From assembly GCA_024998685.1 (NCBI GenBank), contig JACOEH010000010.1, positions 1-47,788 of the forward strand: a stretch of 47,788 nucleotides of DNA, read 5' to 3'. Within the stretch, counting starts at the first letter, position 1, and the number at the start of each line of letters is the position of its first letter. This stretch comes from Nitrospira sp. (GTDB lineage Bacteria > Nitrospirota > Nitrospiria > Nitrospirales > Nitrospiraceae). Below, in pieces: positions 19,157-27,087 of the stretch. Below the pieces are notes generated by a model. That model was not told where the DNA came from. It saw only the letters and a program-made list of their open reading frames with translations, and did no database searches. The translations under genes and the position numbers were made by a program.

Positions 19157-19415
19157 CGATAGGGAAAGTCCCTTTTGTCAATTTCGCGCGCATTACTACA
19201 CCTGACAACGTTGCCGTCAACGCATCTTTATGGGGACTCTTCAAGTGGTTAAACCTGCGCTTTGGCCCTCTAAATCTGCAAGACCCAGCCGAACCTTGTT
19301 GCTCTCCCGCTTGGCGTCAGCCTTGCCGCCCCAATAGGTGCCACGTCCCCTTTAGGTGCCACGTCCCCTTTTCGCTCCAGCGTGTTCCGTCTTTTTGGCC
19401 TTTTCCAGCCATGAC
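19157..19415. other. Gene-poor gap with short direct repeat and a possible gene fragment
   Basis: An 18-bp unit (AGGTGCCACGTCCCCTTT) is repeated exactly in tandem at 19336-19353 and 19354-19371. On the minus strand, 19241 to about 19340 reads as a plausible coding tail (GTYWGGKADAKRESNKVRLG). An ATG at 19412, three bases past the brnA stop, opens a short frame (MAGKGQKDGTRWSEKG) that shifts out of phase at the repeat. Together these suggest a small gene after brnA, broken at the tandem repeat. Confidence 0.35.
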
Positions 19416-19700
19416 TTAGCCTGTACGAGCCAACTTGGTGCGTGTCCGGGTTGACCGCGCACTCGAAGGCTGGGAATGATGCTCAGCGTAGGCATCGAGC
19501 AATCGTCGGATCATGCGCTGGTACTGTGTGTGATGCTTGCGAGCTTCTCCTTTAAAGTAATCAACGCTTCGTTTGCTCAGGGCAATCGTCACCTTGACTC
19601 CTTCATCCCGAAAGACGAGTTCTTCGGGACGAGGTAGAAAATCAGAGATGACCTTAAGATCTCCGAGGGGTTCATCCGTATATTTTATTTTCCCGCTCAT
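19416..19700 (-). CDS. brnA: BrnA-like antitoxin
   Basis: This 94-residue protein has the ribbon-helix-helix signature of BrnA antitoxins near its middle: VTIALSKRSVDYFKGEARKH followed by a QRMIRRLLDAYAE helix. The N-terminal part should wrap the BrnT toxin and the RHH part bind the operon promoter. Its start overlaps the end of brnT by 29 bp, the usual toxin-first order. The C-terminus is a basic Ser/Arg-rich tail. Function comes from family knowledge. Confidence 0.85.
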   Translation of the reverse strand: MSGKIKYTDEPLGDLKVISDFLPRPEELVFRDEGVKVTIALSKRSVDYFKGEARKHHTQYQRMIRRLLDAYAEHHSQPSSARSTRTRTKLARTG

Positions 19701-19962
19701 AGATCCGCCTCCCTTTCCGCCAGTAACCGGCTCCGAAAATTCGAATTACGTCGTCTCGAAAAGTGAACCGTACGGTCAGGACTCCTCCCTCAATCCAACC
19801 GAAACAGTACTGCCGCTTCTCGCTTGAACTATGCGAGAAATCTTCCGCGATTATGCGGCGCGGGTCAGCAAGGGCGAACTGAGCCTTTGTGAAAGAGATG
19901 CCGTGCTTTTCCTGGTTTTCCGCGTCCTTCTTGGAATCCCATTCGAACCTCGCCTTTGCCAT
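19672..19962 (-). CDS. brnT: BrnT-like ribonuclease toxin
   Basis: This 96-residue protein fits BrnT toxins of the RelE-like fold: FEWDSKKDAENQEKHGISF at the N-terminus, ALADPRRIIAED in the middle and a terminal YWRKGRRIYE stretch (the family has R-I-I-S-AR-x-x-x-x-E-R-x-x-Y). BrnT cleaves RNA and is neutralised by BrnA. The start at 19962 is the first ATG; a GATAAT box ends eight bases upstream, so the message may be leaderless. A palindrome at 19995-20010 is a candidate BrnA operator. Confidence 0.87.
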   Translation of the reverse strand: MAKARFEWDSKKDAENQEKHGISFTKAQFALADPRRIIAEDFSHSSSEKRQYCFGWIEGGVLTVRFTFRDDVIRIFGAGYWRKGRRIYERENKIYG

Positions 19963-19970
19963 CAGCAAAC

Positions 19971-20010
19971 ATTATCACGAAGACCATCTTATGACCATAC
20001 GTTCATATGG
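19971..20010 (-). promoter_or_regulatory. brnTA promoter and candidate operator
   Basis: GATAAT on the minus strand (19976-19971) is a likely -10 box eight bases before brnT. Inverted arms CCATA and TATGG at 19995-20010 cover the -35 area, where an autoregulatory BrnA dimer could bind. The operator is inferred from position and symmetry. Confidence 0.4.
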
Positions 20011-20103
20011 GCATAATCAGACATCTACAGCTAGGCAACCCAGCTTATCGCATGATGCTGCAACTGAAAGCTGGCACTGTTCATCATGTAGCTACTGCAC
20101 TCA

Positions 20104-21282
20104 TCACGCTGAACGAATGAGCTGCACCGCCATATCCCGCTCGATTCGCCCCAATGCCGACACCTTTCCCTTTCGTTCTTTGTGAACGATCTTTCCAATT
20201 TGCACGATCGCACCACGATGCCACTGATCGAATGCTTCGTTGTGAGAAGACGCGAGGCGATCCTGCCGTCCGACTTCTTGCCGGCCCTGCTCATTACAGA
20301 GCCAGGCTCTTTTCTCCCCCTTCATGACTCGCAGTTCACTGACCACGCGATAGACGTCCGGCTTCCGGTCGACGATGGTCTTGACGTCCTTCCGTAGCAG
20401 GAGATACGAGAACTTCAGCGCGTCTTTGATGAATCCAACCTCTTCATCGATTTCCCGGATCGAAACCGGCGGTTCCCACGCTCGCTCTTCATGGCACCAA
20501 TCATCGGGCTTCACTAATGCTGGACAGTTCCCCTCGTGAAGGCATGGACTATAAATAGTGCAACGCTTCTCTTGGAGCAATCGGTCGCGAACCTGATGCA
20601 GCGCGCGAGAGGTTTCTCGTAAGGCCGGTTCTACGATCATGATCGTGCCGGCCGGTGTGAGCAGCGATAAACATTCCACCACTAAGCCAGTTTTTGCTTC
20701 GATCGGGTCCATACCATTTATATGGATCTCATTCAAGCAGTTGGAAAGAATGACAAGGTCAAACGGCCCCTTCTGCCTCACCTGCTCAGACCATTCTCTC
20801 CGCTCCAAATTTCCCACATACGTCTGTAAGTCTGCCTCTTGAATACCGGCCATTCGACAGTACCGATCCCACAACTGTCTGGCTTGCCTGAGAGCGCCCG
20901 ACGAACCATCGACAGCGGTAACTGACAACGCATTGAGCAACTTTTGCTGATGCCACCACGCAAGGGCTGCCAGGGTCCCAGTCCCTGGTCCAGATCCAAT
21001 GTCGAGAACCGAAAACCTTTCGACCGGTTCCGGAGTCGGCATCTCGTTGAGTAGTAGTTGGATTTTGGCAAGATTGACCGGCAGAAAATACTGAAGGTAC
21101 GCGGCCCTCAAGAGGTCGTCGTCTAAATATGTTCGGCTTAAATGATTCCGATCTTTGGTAAAGCGCCTGGACAATTCCGCCACGGCCCGCGCCAATCTCT
21201 CTTGTGAAAATCGTGGTGTCTCAACTGGTTCATTGATGGCATCAAGGAGTGATGGTGAAACCGTGGCGTTGAGGCGTCGCAT
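20104..21282 (-). CDS. Rsm22-family small-subunit ribosomal methyltransferase
   Basis: This 392-residue protein has a class I methyltransferase fold with SAM motif LDIGSGPGTGTLAAL (about 98), AVDGSSGALRQAR (about 123) and LVILSNCLNEI (about 180). The later Cys cluster IYSPCLHEGNCPAL followed by WCHEE is typical of Rsm22 proteins and probably binds zinc or an iron-sulfur centre. Family members act in assembly of the small ribosomal subunit. The start at 21282 has TACACT six bases upstream; a possible start at 21318 lies upstream of that promoter. It is divergent from the small gene at 21321, with overlapping -10 boxes. Confidence 0.82.
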   Translation of the reverse strand: MRRLNATVSPSLLDAINEPVETPRFSQERLARAVAELSRRFTKDRNHLSRTYLDDDLLRAAYLQYFLPVNLAKIQLLLNEMPTPEPVERFSVLDIGSGPGTGTLAALAWWHQQKLLNALSVTAVDGSSGALRQARQLWDRYCRMAGIQEADLQTYVGNLERREWSEQVRQKGPFDLVILSNCLNEIHINGMDPIEAKTGLVVECLSLLTPAGTIMIVEPALRETSRALHQVRDRLLQEKRCTIYSPCLHEGNCPALVKPDDWCHEERAWEPPVSIREIDEEVGFIKDALKFSYLLLRKDVKTIVDRKPDVYRVVSELRVMKGEKRAWLCNEQGRQEVGRQDRLASSHNEAFDQWHRGAIVQIGKIVHKERKGKVSALGRIERDMAVQLIRSA

Positions 21283-21320
21283 GAGCCTAGTGTATGCTCG
21301 GCCTATTACGGAGGACAACT

Positions 21321-21569
21321 ATGACGGATGAAATCCTGAAGGCTTATAAAGAAGTCGAATCGGCTGTGGAACGGTATATCAGGCTTCTGCACGACCATGT
21401 CGCGATGCTGCAGAACATAGAACCCCCCGGCTCCGACAAGGTCGTTCGACTGACTGCCGGCTCGAAAGCCATGACGGACAGTGCGGCAATCTATCTGTCC
21501 TACGCGAAGTATGTCGCTTACGGTATGCCGTCCAGCGAGGAAATGGTCGAAGACGAGATCCAGGGGTAG
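21321..21569 (+). CDS. Small conserved-looking helical protein
   Basis: An 82-residue protein with a strong GGAGG ribosome site eight bases before the ATG. It is predicted mostly helical: an amphipathic first helix (ILKAYKEVESAVERYIRLLH) then a central region and an acidic end (SSEEMVEDEIQG). I do not recognise the family. TATGCT at 21292-21297 can serve as its -10 box, overlapping the divergent Rsm22 promoter. A spacer with an imperfect palindrome and a strong terminator follows. Confidence 0.65.
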   Translation: MTDEILKAYKEVESAVERYIRLLHDHVAMLQNIEPPGSDKVVRLTAGSKAMTDSAAIYLSYAKYVAYGMPSSEEMVEDEIQG

Positions 21570-21574
21570 AACGC

Positions 21575-21660
21575 AGTCTATCGGTCTGTCTGATCTTTCT
21601 TGTCTGTCAGGTCTTCCCATTTCACTGACAAGATAGACGGAACAGACCGAACAGACCAGC
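21575..21660. repeat. Palindromic intergenic spacer, GGTCTGT type
   Basis: The words TCGGTCTGTCTGATC...CTTGTC on the left are roughly complementary to GACAAGATAGACGG and ACAGACCGAACAGACC on the right, forming an imperfect palindrome of about 30 bases per arm built from the iterated word GGTCTGT. It directly precedes the terminator at 21669. Confidence 0.55.
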
Positions 21661-21668
21661 GAAAACAG

Positions 21669-21711
21669 GAAGAGCCCGTCAGACGGAGAAGTCTGACGGG
21701 CTCTTCGTTTT
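21669..21711. terminator. Strong bidirectional terminator
   Basis: A perfect 16-bp stem GAAGAGCCCGTCAGAC / GTCTGACGGGCTCTTC with loop GGAGAA is followed by GTTTT on the plus strand and by a CCTGTTTT run on the minus strand. It separates the convergent small gene ending at 21569 and the oxidoreductase operon ending at 21723. Confidence 0.9.
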
Positions 21712-21722
21712 CCACGACTCAA

Positions 21723-23057
21723 TCAGATGCTGCGCATGAAGTGGGCAACCTCATCATGGCTGACGGTTCCGCCCATGACCTGTGACATCGCGACATTCGT
21801 AGATTTCTTACCAGTGAGGCCGGATTCGACTTCATCAACGATCAATTCCACCGGCATCGATTGACCGCCATACACGCGTGGCCCTCCGATAATCTTGGCT
21901 TTGGAGTAACCATACACCGCTGTTGCTACTTCTTTGGCCAGCCAACCGACGTAGTTGAATTCCGGCACGACGATCAGCTTCGCATTCTTGCACAGTTCAC
22001 GCAGTTCCTTTGTCGGGAACGGACGGAGCGATCGAACTTTGATCAACCCAACGTTAAGCCCCTTGTCCTTGCAAAGACGTACCGCTTCTCGCGATTGGGC
22101 CGCTGCGCTGCCGGAGGCGATGATGATGGCCTCAGCACCTTCGACGTTTTCCGCCGTCAGCAACCCCCCCATGTACTTATTAATGTACTTACGGGAGCGT
22201 TCGACCGCTGCCCAGACTTCTTGTTGCCACACGGCGTGAATGTTGTAAGCCATAAAGTTCGACTTCTGAACCGGAGCATCACGGGACAGACGAGCAGGAG
22301 GATTCTCCGCATCAAGCACCGGGACCGCACCCCGCCAGGCTTCTCGCGGCGGCAACTTGATGCCACGATCTTGCATGCGCACATAGCCTCGGGCGTGCGT
22401 AACGAAGAACCCATCACAGCAAACCCCGACCGGCAAGGTCACATCGTTCTTTTCACTGATTGTGAAGCCGGCCATCGTGAAATCGAACATGTCCTGCTGG
22501 TTTTCGGCATGGAACACGATCATCCCGCAGTTCAGCAGGTAGGACACTTCAATGTTGTCCGGCTGAATGGCGAGCGGCGCGTTGACCACTCTGCAGGTAA
22601 ACATGGCAACGACAGGGAGACGATGACCAGGCCAGGAAGCGATCCCCTCCAGACCGCGTAACGTACCAGGTCCGGCAGTCGCGGTATAACAACGGACGCC
22701 CGAGCGTGATCCACCGGCGATTGCCGCCATGACACCGACCTCTTCTTCGCCCCGGTAATATTCTTTCACGTAGCCTTCGCCGTAGAGCACGCCGACCAGC
22801 TGCATGGTTTCGCTCTGCGGGGTAATCGGATATGCGATGGCCAAATCCACATTCGAGCGGCGGACCGCTTCCTTCGCGGCCTCACTACCAGTGATGAATT
22901 CCTTCGTCCGCGGCGCTTCGAGGAACATGTATTCAGGGGTCACGACCTTCTGTCGCTTTGCTTCCCCATGAGGATCTTTTTTCCCATCCGACTTTGGCAC
23001 CGCGACGCTGGTGATGGGATCGCCTTGCGGATTAGTTTTGACTTCGGTTTCACTCAT
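21723..23057 (-). CDS. porA: 2-oxoacid:ferredoxin oxidoreductase, alpha subunit
   Basis: This 444-residue alpha subunit belongs to the pyruvate/2-oxoglutarate:ferredoxin oxidoreductase family. After a charged leader of about 50 residues it shows the pyrimidine-domain sequence AYPITPQSETMQ (about 75), 'EEEVGVMAAIAGGSRSGVR' (about 104), TATAGPGTLRGLEG (about 125), and a transketolase C-terminal-like domain with IIIASGSAAAQSREAV (about 315). With the beta subunit it holds TPP and carries out reductive carboxylation of acetyl-CoA or succinyl-CoA. It is the last gene of the five-gene operon. Pyruvate versus 2-oxoglutarate specificity cannot be decided from sequence alone; forA is an alternative name. 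Confidence 0.88.
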   Translation of the reverse strand: MSETEVKTNPQGDPITSVAVPKSDGKKDPHGEAKRQKVVTPEYMFLEAPRTKEFITGSEAAKEAVRRSNVDLAIAYPITPQSETMQLVGVLYGEGYVKEYYRGEEEVGVMAAIAGGSRSGVRCYTATAGPGTLRGLEGIASWPGHRLPVVAMFTCRVVNAPLAIQPDNIEVSYLLNCGMIVFHAENQQDMFDFTMAGFTISEKNDVTLPVGVCCDGFFVTHARGYVRMQDRGIKLPPREAWRGAVPVLDAENPPARLSRDAPVQKSNFMAYNIHAVWQQEVWAAVERSRKYINKYMGGLLTAENVEGAEAIIIASGSAAAQSREAVRLCKDKGLNVGLIKVRSLRPFPTKELRELCKNAKLIVVPEFNYVGWLAKEVATAVYGYSKAKIIGGPRVYGGQSMPVELIVDEVESGLTGKKSTNVAMSQVMGGTVSHDEVAHFMRSI

Positions 23058-23096
23058 AGTTGCACCTCTATAAGAATGGTGAGCTGCGCGCTCAAC

Positions 23097-23861
23097 CTAC
23101 CCTTCTCGTTTCATTTGTTCTGCCGAATGGCCGAACATCGCCGCACTACCGACTCCGCCAGGGGTCGGTGCAAACGCCATCGGATTGGTGTGGGTCTTCC
23201 CATCATGCACCTTGGATTGCGTTCCGGTAAAGCGCACGTTCTCACCGCTCTCCGGCAACTTAATACCCATTTCTTCGCGTACCCGCTTGAAGATCTGGGC
23301 AACACGTTTCAACTTTGCCGTATCTGAGTCTCGGATGGTAAGCATGGCGTCTTCATGACCCTGCTCGGCACAAATCGCCATCGTGCAACAATTCGTTCCC
23401 GCCCGGATCATCTTGAGCGTCAAATTCGCATAATGACAATGCACCCCGATGAAGATACAGGCTTCGATCTTATTGCCCCAGATTGTGAGATTGGGATGAT
23501 TGGGGTTGATGACTTCTTCCGGGTCGATCTTTGGATACTTCGGACGATAGTCCGGCATCGGAATGATCATGACTTCCGGAATTTGCGCGGCGATTTCCAG
23601 GGTTGCTTTCGCTTTTTCCACTGCATGATCGTTCCAAGCCCAGAGCAGCAACGGCCCGGGGAAGATGGTCGCGTTCGGGCTGGTCAGCATTTTTCGAGCC
23701 ATCTCTTCAATCACCACTTCCTCGTTCGGCTCGAGCAATCCGTAAAATAACCCCTCCCCTGGATCCGGCAGCGATACTCCCAACTGCGCGGCAGACGGAG
23801 GATGGAAGCCCGCGGGGCCTGGTACGATAATGCGCTCTCTAGTATCCTGTGTTGTTGCCAC
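23097..23861 (-). CDS. Accessory subunit of the five-subunit oxidoreductase
   Basis: This 254-residue protein lies between the ferredoxin-like and alpha subunit genes. It has no Cys cluster motif; scattered Cys occur in ACIFIGVHCHYANLTL and TNCCTMAICAEQGHEDAM (about 165). It has no TPP or FAD motif. The middle suggests an alpha/beta domain (TIFPGPLLLWAWNDHAVEKA near 67). By position it corresponds to the extra subunit seen in five-subunit 2-oxoacid oxidoreductases of Hydrogenobacter and Nitrospira; such proteins are sometimes labelled as carbon monoxide dehydrogenase beta-like. Its biochemical role is not clear. Confidence 0.65.
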   Translation of the reverse strand: MATTQDTRERIIVPGPAGFHPPSAAQLGVSLPDPGEGLFYGLLEPNEEVVIEEMARKMLTSPNATIFPGPLLLWAWNDHAVEKAKATLEIAAQIPEVMIIPMPDYRPKYPKIDPEEVINPNHPNLTIWGNKIEACIFIGVHCHYANLTLKMIRAGTNCCTMAICAEQGHEDAMLTIRDSDTAKLKRVAQIFKRVREEMGIKLPESGENVRFTGTQSKVHDGKTHTNPMAFAPTPGGVGSAAMFGHSAEQMKREG

Positions 23862-23882
23862 GCCCTTCCCCTTTCCTCAAGT

Positions 23883-24206
23883 CTATCCGACGACCGGACT
23901 GGCCAAAACGGCCGTCGTGCTCTTTTCGCCGTAAGTGATGTTCTCGGTCAGCGCCGCCTTGGGCAGCTGATCGATCATGATCATTTTGATCGCATTGTTT
24001 TTTGCCATGTTGTCGCAGACCCACACACATTGCGCGCAGCCCTTACAGCGATCCACCGCCACATAGGCCGAACCGTACTTGAATCCTTGGTCTTTGCCCA
24101 ATTCGTCGCTGTACTGAATAGTATTGGCTTCCGGGCAATATTGCGTACAGAGCTTACAGCTTTTCGCGGCACAGATTTCAACGCTGATATCGGCTACGAG
24201 GTACAT
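23883..24206 (-). CDS. porD: 2-oxoacid:ferredoxin oxidoreductase, ferredoxin-like subunit
   Basis: This 107-residue subunit carries two 4Fe-4S motifs: C12-x4-C17-x2-C20-x3-C24-P and C54-x2-C57-x2-C60-x3-C64. It should pass electrons between external ferredoxin and the catalytic alpha-beta core. The first motif has C-x4-C spacing instead of the common C-x2-C. Spacing to neighbours is about 20 bp, consistent with one operon. Confidence 0.85.
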   Translation of the reverse strand: MYLVADISVEICAAKSCKLCTQYCPEANTIQYSDELGKDQGFKYGSAYVAVDRCKGCAQCVWVCDNMAKNNAIKMIMIDQLPKAALTENITYGEKSTTAVLASPVVG

Positions 24207-24226
24207 GAAGACTCCTTTGTGACCAG

Positions 24227-24943
24227 TTACGCGGTGGCCACTGCCACTGGCTCTTCCACCCGCTTAACATCAGCCGCGGCCCAACCATGATCGACGGCAT
24301 AGTTCCATCCAGCCCGCATGACGGCCACGTTTTTCTCGATCAATTCCTGTTTCTTCTTGAATTTCCGCTCGACAACGCTGTCGAGCGCAGCCGTACCACC
24401 GGACACCACAAAGCCTTTTCCGAGAAACCGATCCTTCACGGCCTGATCCAATCCTGCCATGCTCGTCAGGCCTGTAATCGCGCCGATACAGCCCATCAAT
24501 GCCATGTTGGTGGCGAGGTCCATACCGGCAACCTCTAATGAGATCTTCGTCGCTGGAAAATAATAGAGCTTTGCTCGAAGCTTCTTCAGTTCAGCCGCCT
24601 GATCTCTGTGAAGATTCATCGGCCCATCGTTGTTGATCAGGGCAATCCCATCTTCTTTCAAGCCGAAATAGAACGGCATCGTATACGACTTGCCGTGAGT
24701 GATGACCTGCGGATGGAAGATGATAATGATGTGCGGAAACGTGATTTCACCGATTTCGTAAATCGGCTCATCCGACACCCGGACATAGCTTTCGACCGGC
24801 GCCATCCGCTTTTCCGATCCGTAGAACGGCACAATGGTGCTTTCGCCGCCGGCATTGATGACCGCGGTGCTGAGAATATGCGAGCCGGTGACGACACCCT
24901 GGCCTCCAACGCCTGCCATCCGAATATTGAATCGTTTTGCCAT
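24227..24943 (-). CDS. porG: 2-oxoacid:ferredoxin oxidoreductase, gamma subunit
   Basis: This 238-residue gamma subunit starts with the family signature IRMAGVGGQGVVTGSHILS followed by STIVPFYGSEKRMAPVESYV (about 35) and later AGMDLATNMALMGCIGAITG (about 138). This domain binds CoA in pyruvate:ferredoxin oxidoreductases. The C-terminal 'KFKKKQELIEKNVAVMRAGW' helix is typical. GGAGG precedes the start. It is the second gene of the operon, directly after the beta subunit. Confidence 0.88.
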   Translation of the reverse strand: MAKRFNIRMAGVGGQGVVTGSHILSTAVINAGGESTIVPFYGSEKRMAPVESYVRVSDEPIYEIGEITFPHIIIIFHPQVITHGKSYTMPFYFGLKEDGIALINNDGPMNLHRDQAAELKKLRAKLYYFPATKISLEVAGMDLATNMALMGCIGAITGLTSMAGLDQAVKDRFLGKGFVVSGGTAALDSVVERKFKKKQELIEKNVAVMRAGWNYAVDHGWAAADVKRVEEPVAVATA

Positions 24944-24963
24944 GATGACCTCCTCCTGAACGC

Positions 24964-25866
24964 CTAAGCCTTGCCTGGAATCGCGGCGGCGGGAGCAGCC
25001 GGCTTGGCAAGGAATTCCTTGTAACCATAACGCTCAGTGAGGTATTGTTTCGCTTCTTCGCTGACGTATTCCGTGAACTGATACCGATCGTTCTCCACCG
25101 TCTTTGCATCTTCCATGACCTTGTCGGTCGGAATGGCGTATTCGATGTTGCAGGACGTGTAGGCCTGAATGTAAGTCGATCCGACTTCGCGCGCAATCAA
25201 CACAGCTTTCTTGATCACACTTTCCACACGGCGCGGATTGTTCGGCACCACTGTGGCGACATAGGCGCAACCGGCCACCTTGGCCATCTGCACCATATCC
25301 ATCTTCTCAAACTTCTTGCCAAGCGGTGCCATCTTTAGCACGGCTCCGCGATTGGTCATGCCGCTTTCCTGGCCACCGGTATTCCCATAGACTTCATTGT
25401 CCAACATGATCGTCGTGAACCGCTCTTTGCGGAACCAGGAGTGGAGGACCTGCTGAAAGCCGATGTCCGCCGTGCCGCCGTCTCCGGCCATCACCACCAC
25501 ATCCTTTGGCTTGTCGCCGAAACGAAGACGGAGGCCTCGGGATAGGCCGCTCGCCACTCCGTTTTGGTCACCGTAATTGCCGTAGACAAAGGGAATCGCC
25601 GCCTGAGAGATGGCTAGACGACCGCAACCGGCCGTCCCGACAGTAATGGTGTCTTCAGGATTGGGAAACGCAATTATAGCCAGCCGAATGAAGAGCGTCA
25701 TGGCACAGCCGGCGCACATGGGATGTTCTTCCAACACTTCCTTGAAGTTTCCCATTTGTGAAACCGTGACCTTCTTCCCAAAAGGTCCATGTTCCACCAT
25801 GTCCCGATATTCCTTTGGCATAAACTTCTCAAATCCATTGGAAAATTTGACATAATCAAGACTCAT
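24964..25866 (-). CDS. porB: 2-oxoacid:ferredoxin oxidoreductase, beta subunit
   Basis: This 300-residue beta subunit binds TPP-Mg: GDGGTADIGFQ (129-139) and N157-EVYGNTGGQ form the TPP motif. Cys51, Cys54, Cys81 and Cys239 are placed as the ligands of the proximal [4Fe-4S] cluster. It is the first gene of the operon, with a GGAGGTG ribosome site and a strong promoter about 130 bp upstream. The C-terminal tail is Ala/Pro-rich. Specificity for pyruvate or 2-oxoglutarate remains open. Confidence 0.9.
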   Translation of the reverse strand: MSLDYVKFSNGFEKFMPKEYRDMVEHGPFGKKVTVSQMGNFKEVLEEHPMCAGCAMTLFIRLAIIAFPNPEDTITVGTAGCGRLAISQAAIPFVYGNYGDQNGVASGLSRGLRLRFGDKPKDVVVMAGDGGTADIGFQQVLHSWFRKERFTTIMLDNEVYGNTGGQESGMTNRGAVLKMAPLGKKFEKMDMVQMAKVAGCAYVATVVPNNPRRVESVIKKAVLIAREVGSTYIQAYTSCNIEYAIPTDKVMEDAKTVENDRYQFTEYVSEEAKQYLTERYGYKEFLAKPAAPAAAIPGKA

Positions 25867-26314
25867 CAGGCACCTCCCTTATATCGTTGGCAACGGTCAA
25901 CCGCTGCTCATATTCTTCGCACCACTCCCCATGCATCGAAGAAAAACTTGAGAGTTTAAGGAGTTTGATAACCGGAGTACTTATATACTCACAAGCCTTG
26001 GGCATCCTAGCAAAGCCGAAAAAAGACTGTCAATCTTTGCTCAACCTTTTCTTGTCTCTGTAACCACCCACTATCAGAATTTTCCATCTATGAATTTCGC
26101 CATGAATTTTCGACGTTACTCGACGATAGTATAACGCCATGAAAATCAAAGCAACTTCTAAGAGGGCCCAAGGTATCCAAAAGAAGGCCTAGATTCAGCT
26201 GACAAAATAGGCCATTCGCCCCAAACAGCCAGGGCGACAAATAAGACCTCCGAATTCTTTAACAATCACGTTTAGACATTGCCGATCTACTGCATTCCGT
26301 TTACACTGCATGTC
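25867..26314. other. AT-richer intergenic region between divergent genes
   Basis: This 448-bp region holds the promoter of the oxidoreductase operon (see next entry) and an untranslated leader of about 130 bases. Bases about 26040-26280 are AT-richer than the flanks and contain no gene that I can support. Confidence 0.6.
26004..26033 (-). promoter_or_regulatory. Sigma70-type promoter of the oxidoreductase operon
   Basis: On the minus strand a perfect -35 box TTGACA (26033-26028) and a -10 box TAGGAT (26009-26004) are separated by 18 bases. Transcription would start near 25997. Confidence 0.7.
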
Positions 26315-26563
26315 ATGCCATTGCGCGTTCTCATCCCAGGTGAAGATGATGCCGGTGTCCATGTCGGCGGAGTTCATAAACGTCCCCCGATTCCGGACGA
26401 TTCAGTCAAAGCCGAATGTCCGAAATTCATGGCACACGGCCCGTGCGGAGGAGTCCGCAAAGGTGGACTCTGCGAAGTCTATCCCGAGATGAAGTGTCCC
26501 TGGGTCTCGCTTTATGTGGAACTGGAGAAAATCGGCCAAACTGAATGGATGAAGCAATTGTAG
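26315..26563 (+). CDS. Stand-alone MTHFR C-terminal-like zinc protein
   Basis: This 82-residue protein carries the signature CPKFMAHGPCGG...GGLCEV...MKCPW, with four Cys that match the small domain placed C-terminal to or beside methylenetetrahydrofolate reductase (MTHFR_C type) in many bacteria and archaea. Known partners suggest a role in electron supply or assembly of MetF complexes. Here it stands alone, more than 3 kb from metF (29706-30593). The ATG at 26315 is chosen; a TTG at 26279 is in frame but has no support. It has no clear ribosome site, so the start is uncertain. Confidence 0.75.
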   Translation: MPLRVLIPGEDDAGVHVGGVHKRPPIPDDSVKAECPKFMAHGPCGGVRKGGLCEVYPEMKCPWVSLYVELEKIGQTEWMKQL

Positions 26564-26581
26564 CGAAGACGCTCGTTCCTT

Positions 26582-26634
26582 TGGTTTATTTCATTTGGTT
26601 GGTTATCAACCAAATGAACAAGACAAACCAGATC
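26582..26634. repeat. Palindromic intergenic spacer, TTTGGTT type
   Basis: A perfect 12-bp stem TTCATTTGGTTG (26590-26601) / CAACCAAATGAA (26607-26618) with a five-base loop lies within a larger imperfect palindrome of TGGTTT/AAACCA words. It could end transcription of the preceding gene or be one of the iterated-word palindromes common in this window. Confidence 0.7.
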
Positions 26635-26653
26635 AAGCAAAGAGGTGTGAGAG

Positions 26654-27070
26654 GTGAAGGAGAAGGGGAATCACAAACCACCGCGAACCACGCGACTGGG
26701 TTACAACGAGCGGCACGCGAAGAGTGGAATCAGCGCCCCTCTACCCGACATCGAGACCTTCCCGAATCAATACAAGGGATATGAAATTACGATTGAGATC
26801 CCTGAGTACACGGCGATTTGCCCCAAAACCAACTTGCCGGACTTCGGAACCATTACACTGCACTACATGCCCGATAAAGAATGTCTTGAGCTGAAAGCGC
26901 TCAAATTGTACATCCACGCCTACCGTAATCTCGGCATCTTCTACGAAAATGCGGTCAATAGAATCCTTCAAGACATTGTCAAAGCCTGCCGTCCTGTCTG
27001 GGCGAAAGTCACCGGTACCTTCACTGCGCGCGGCGGGTTGTCGAGTAAGATCGAAGCTCGGTATCCTTAA
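26654..27070 (+). CDS. queF: 7-cyano-7-deazaguanine reductase (NADPH), queuosine pathway
   Basis: QueF reduces preQ0 to preQ1, the precursor of queuosine in tRNA. The protein has 138 residues, the short single-domain form. Catalytic Cys56 lies in AICPKTNLPDFGTITLHY; the substrate-binding stretch is CLELKALKLYIHAYRN (about 77) and the NAVNRILQDI helix follows. The start is a GTG (26654) preceded by AGAGGTGTGAG. No other queuosine gene is in the window. Confidence 0.93.
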   Translation: MKEKGNHKPPRTTRLGYNERHAKSGISAPLPDIETFPNQYKGYEITIEIPEYTAICPKTNLPDFGTITLHYMPDKECLELKALKLYIHAYRNLGIFYENAVNRILQDIVKACRPVWAKVTGTFTARGGLSSKIEARYP

Positions 27071-27087
27071 TCCCATCAATAGGGCTC

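Noticed and set aside
23097-23861. Label as a carbon monoxide dehydrogenase subunit
   Set aside because: No metal-cluster motifs or CODH catalytic neighbour; position in the 2-oxoacid oxidoreductase operon is a better guide.
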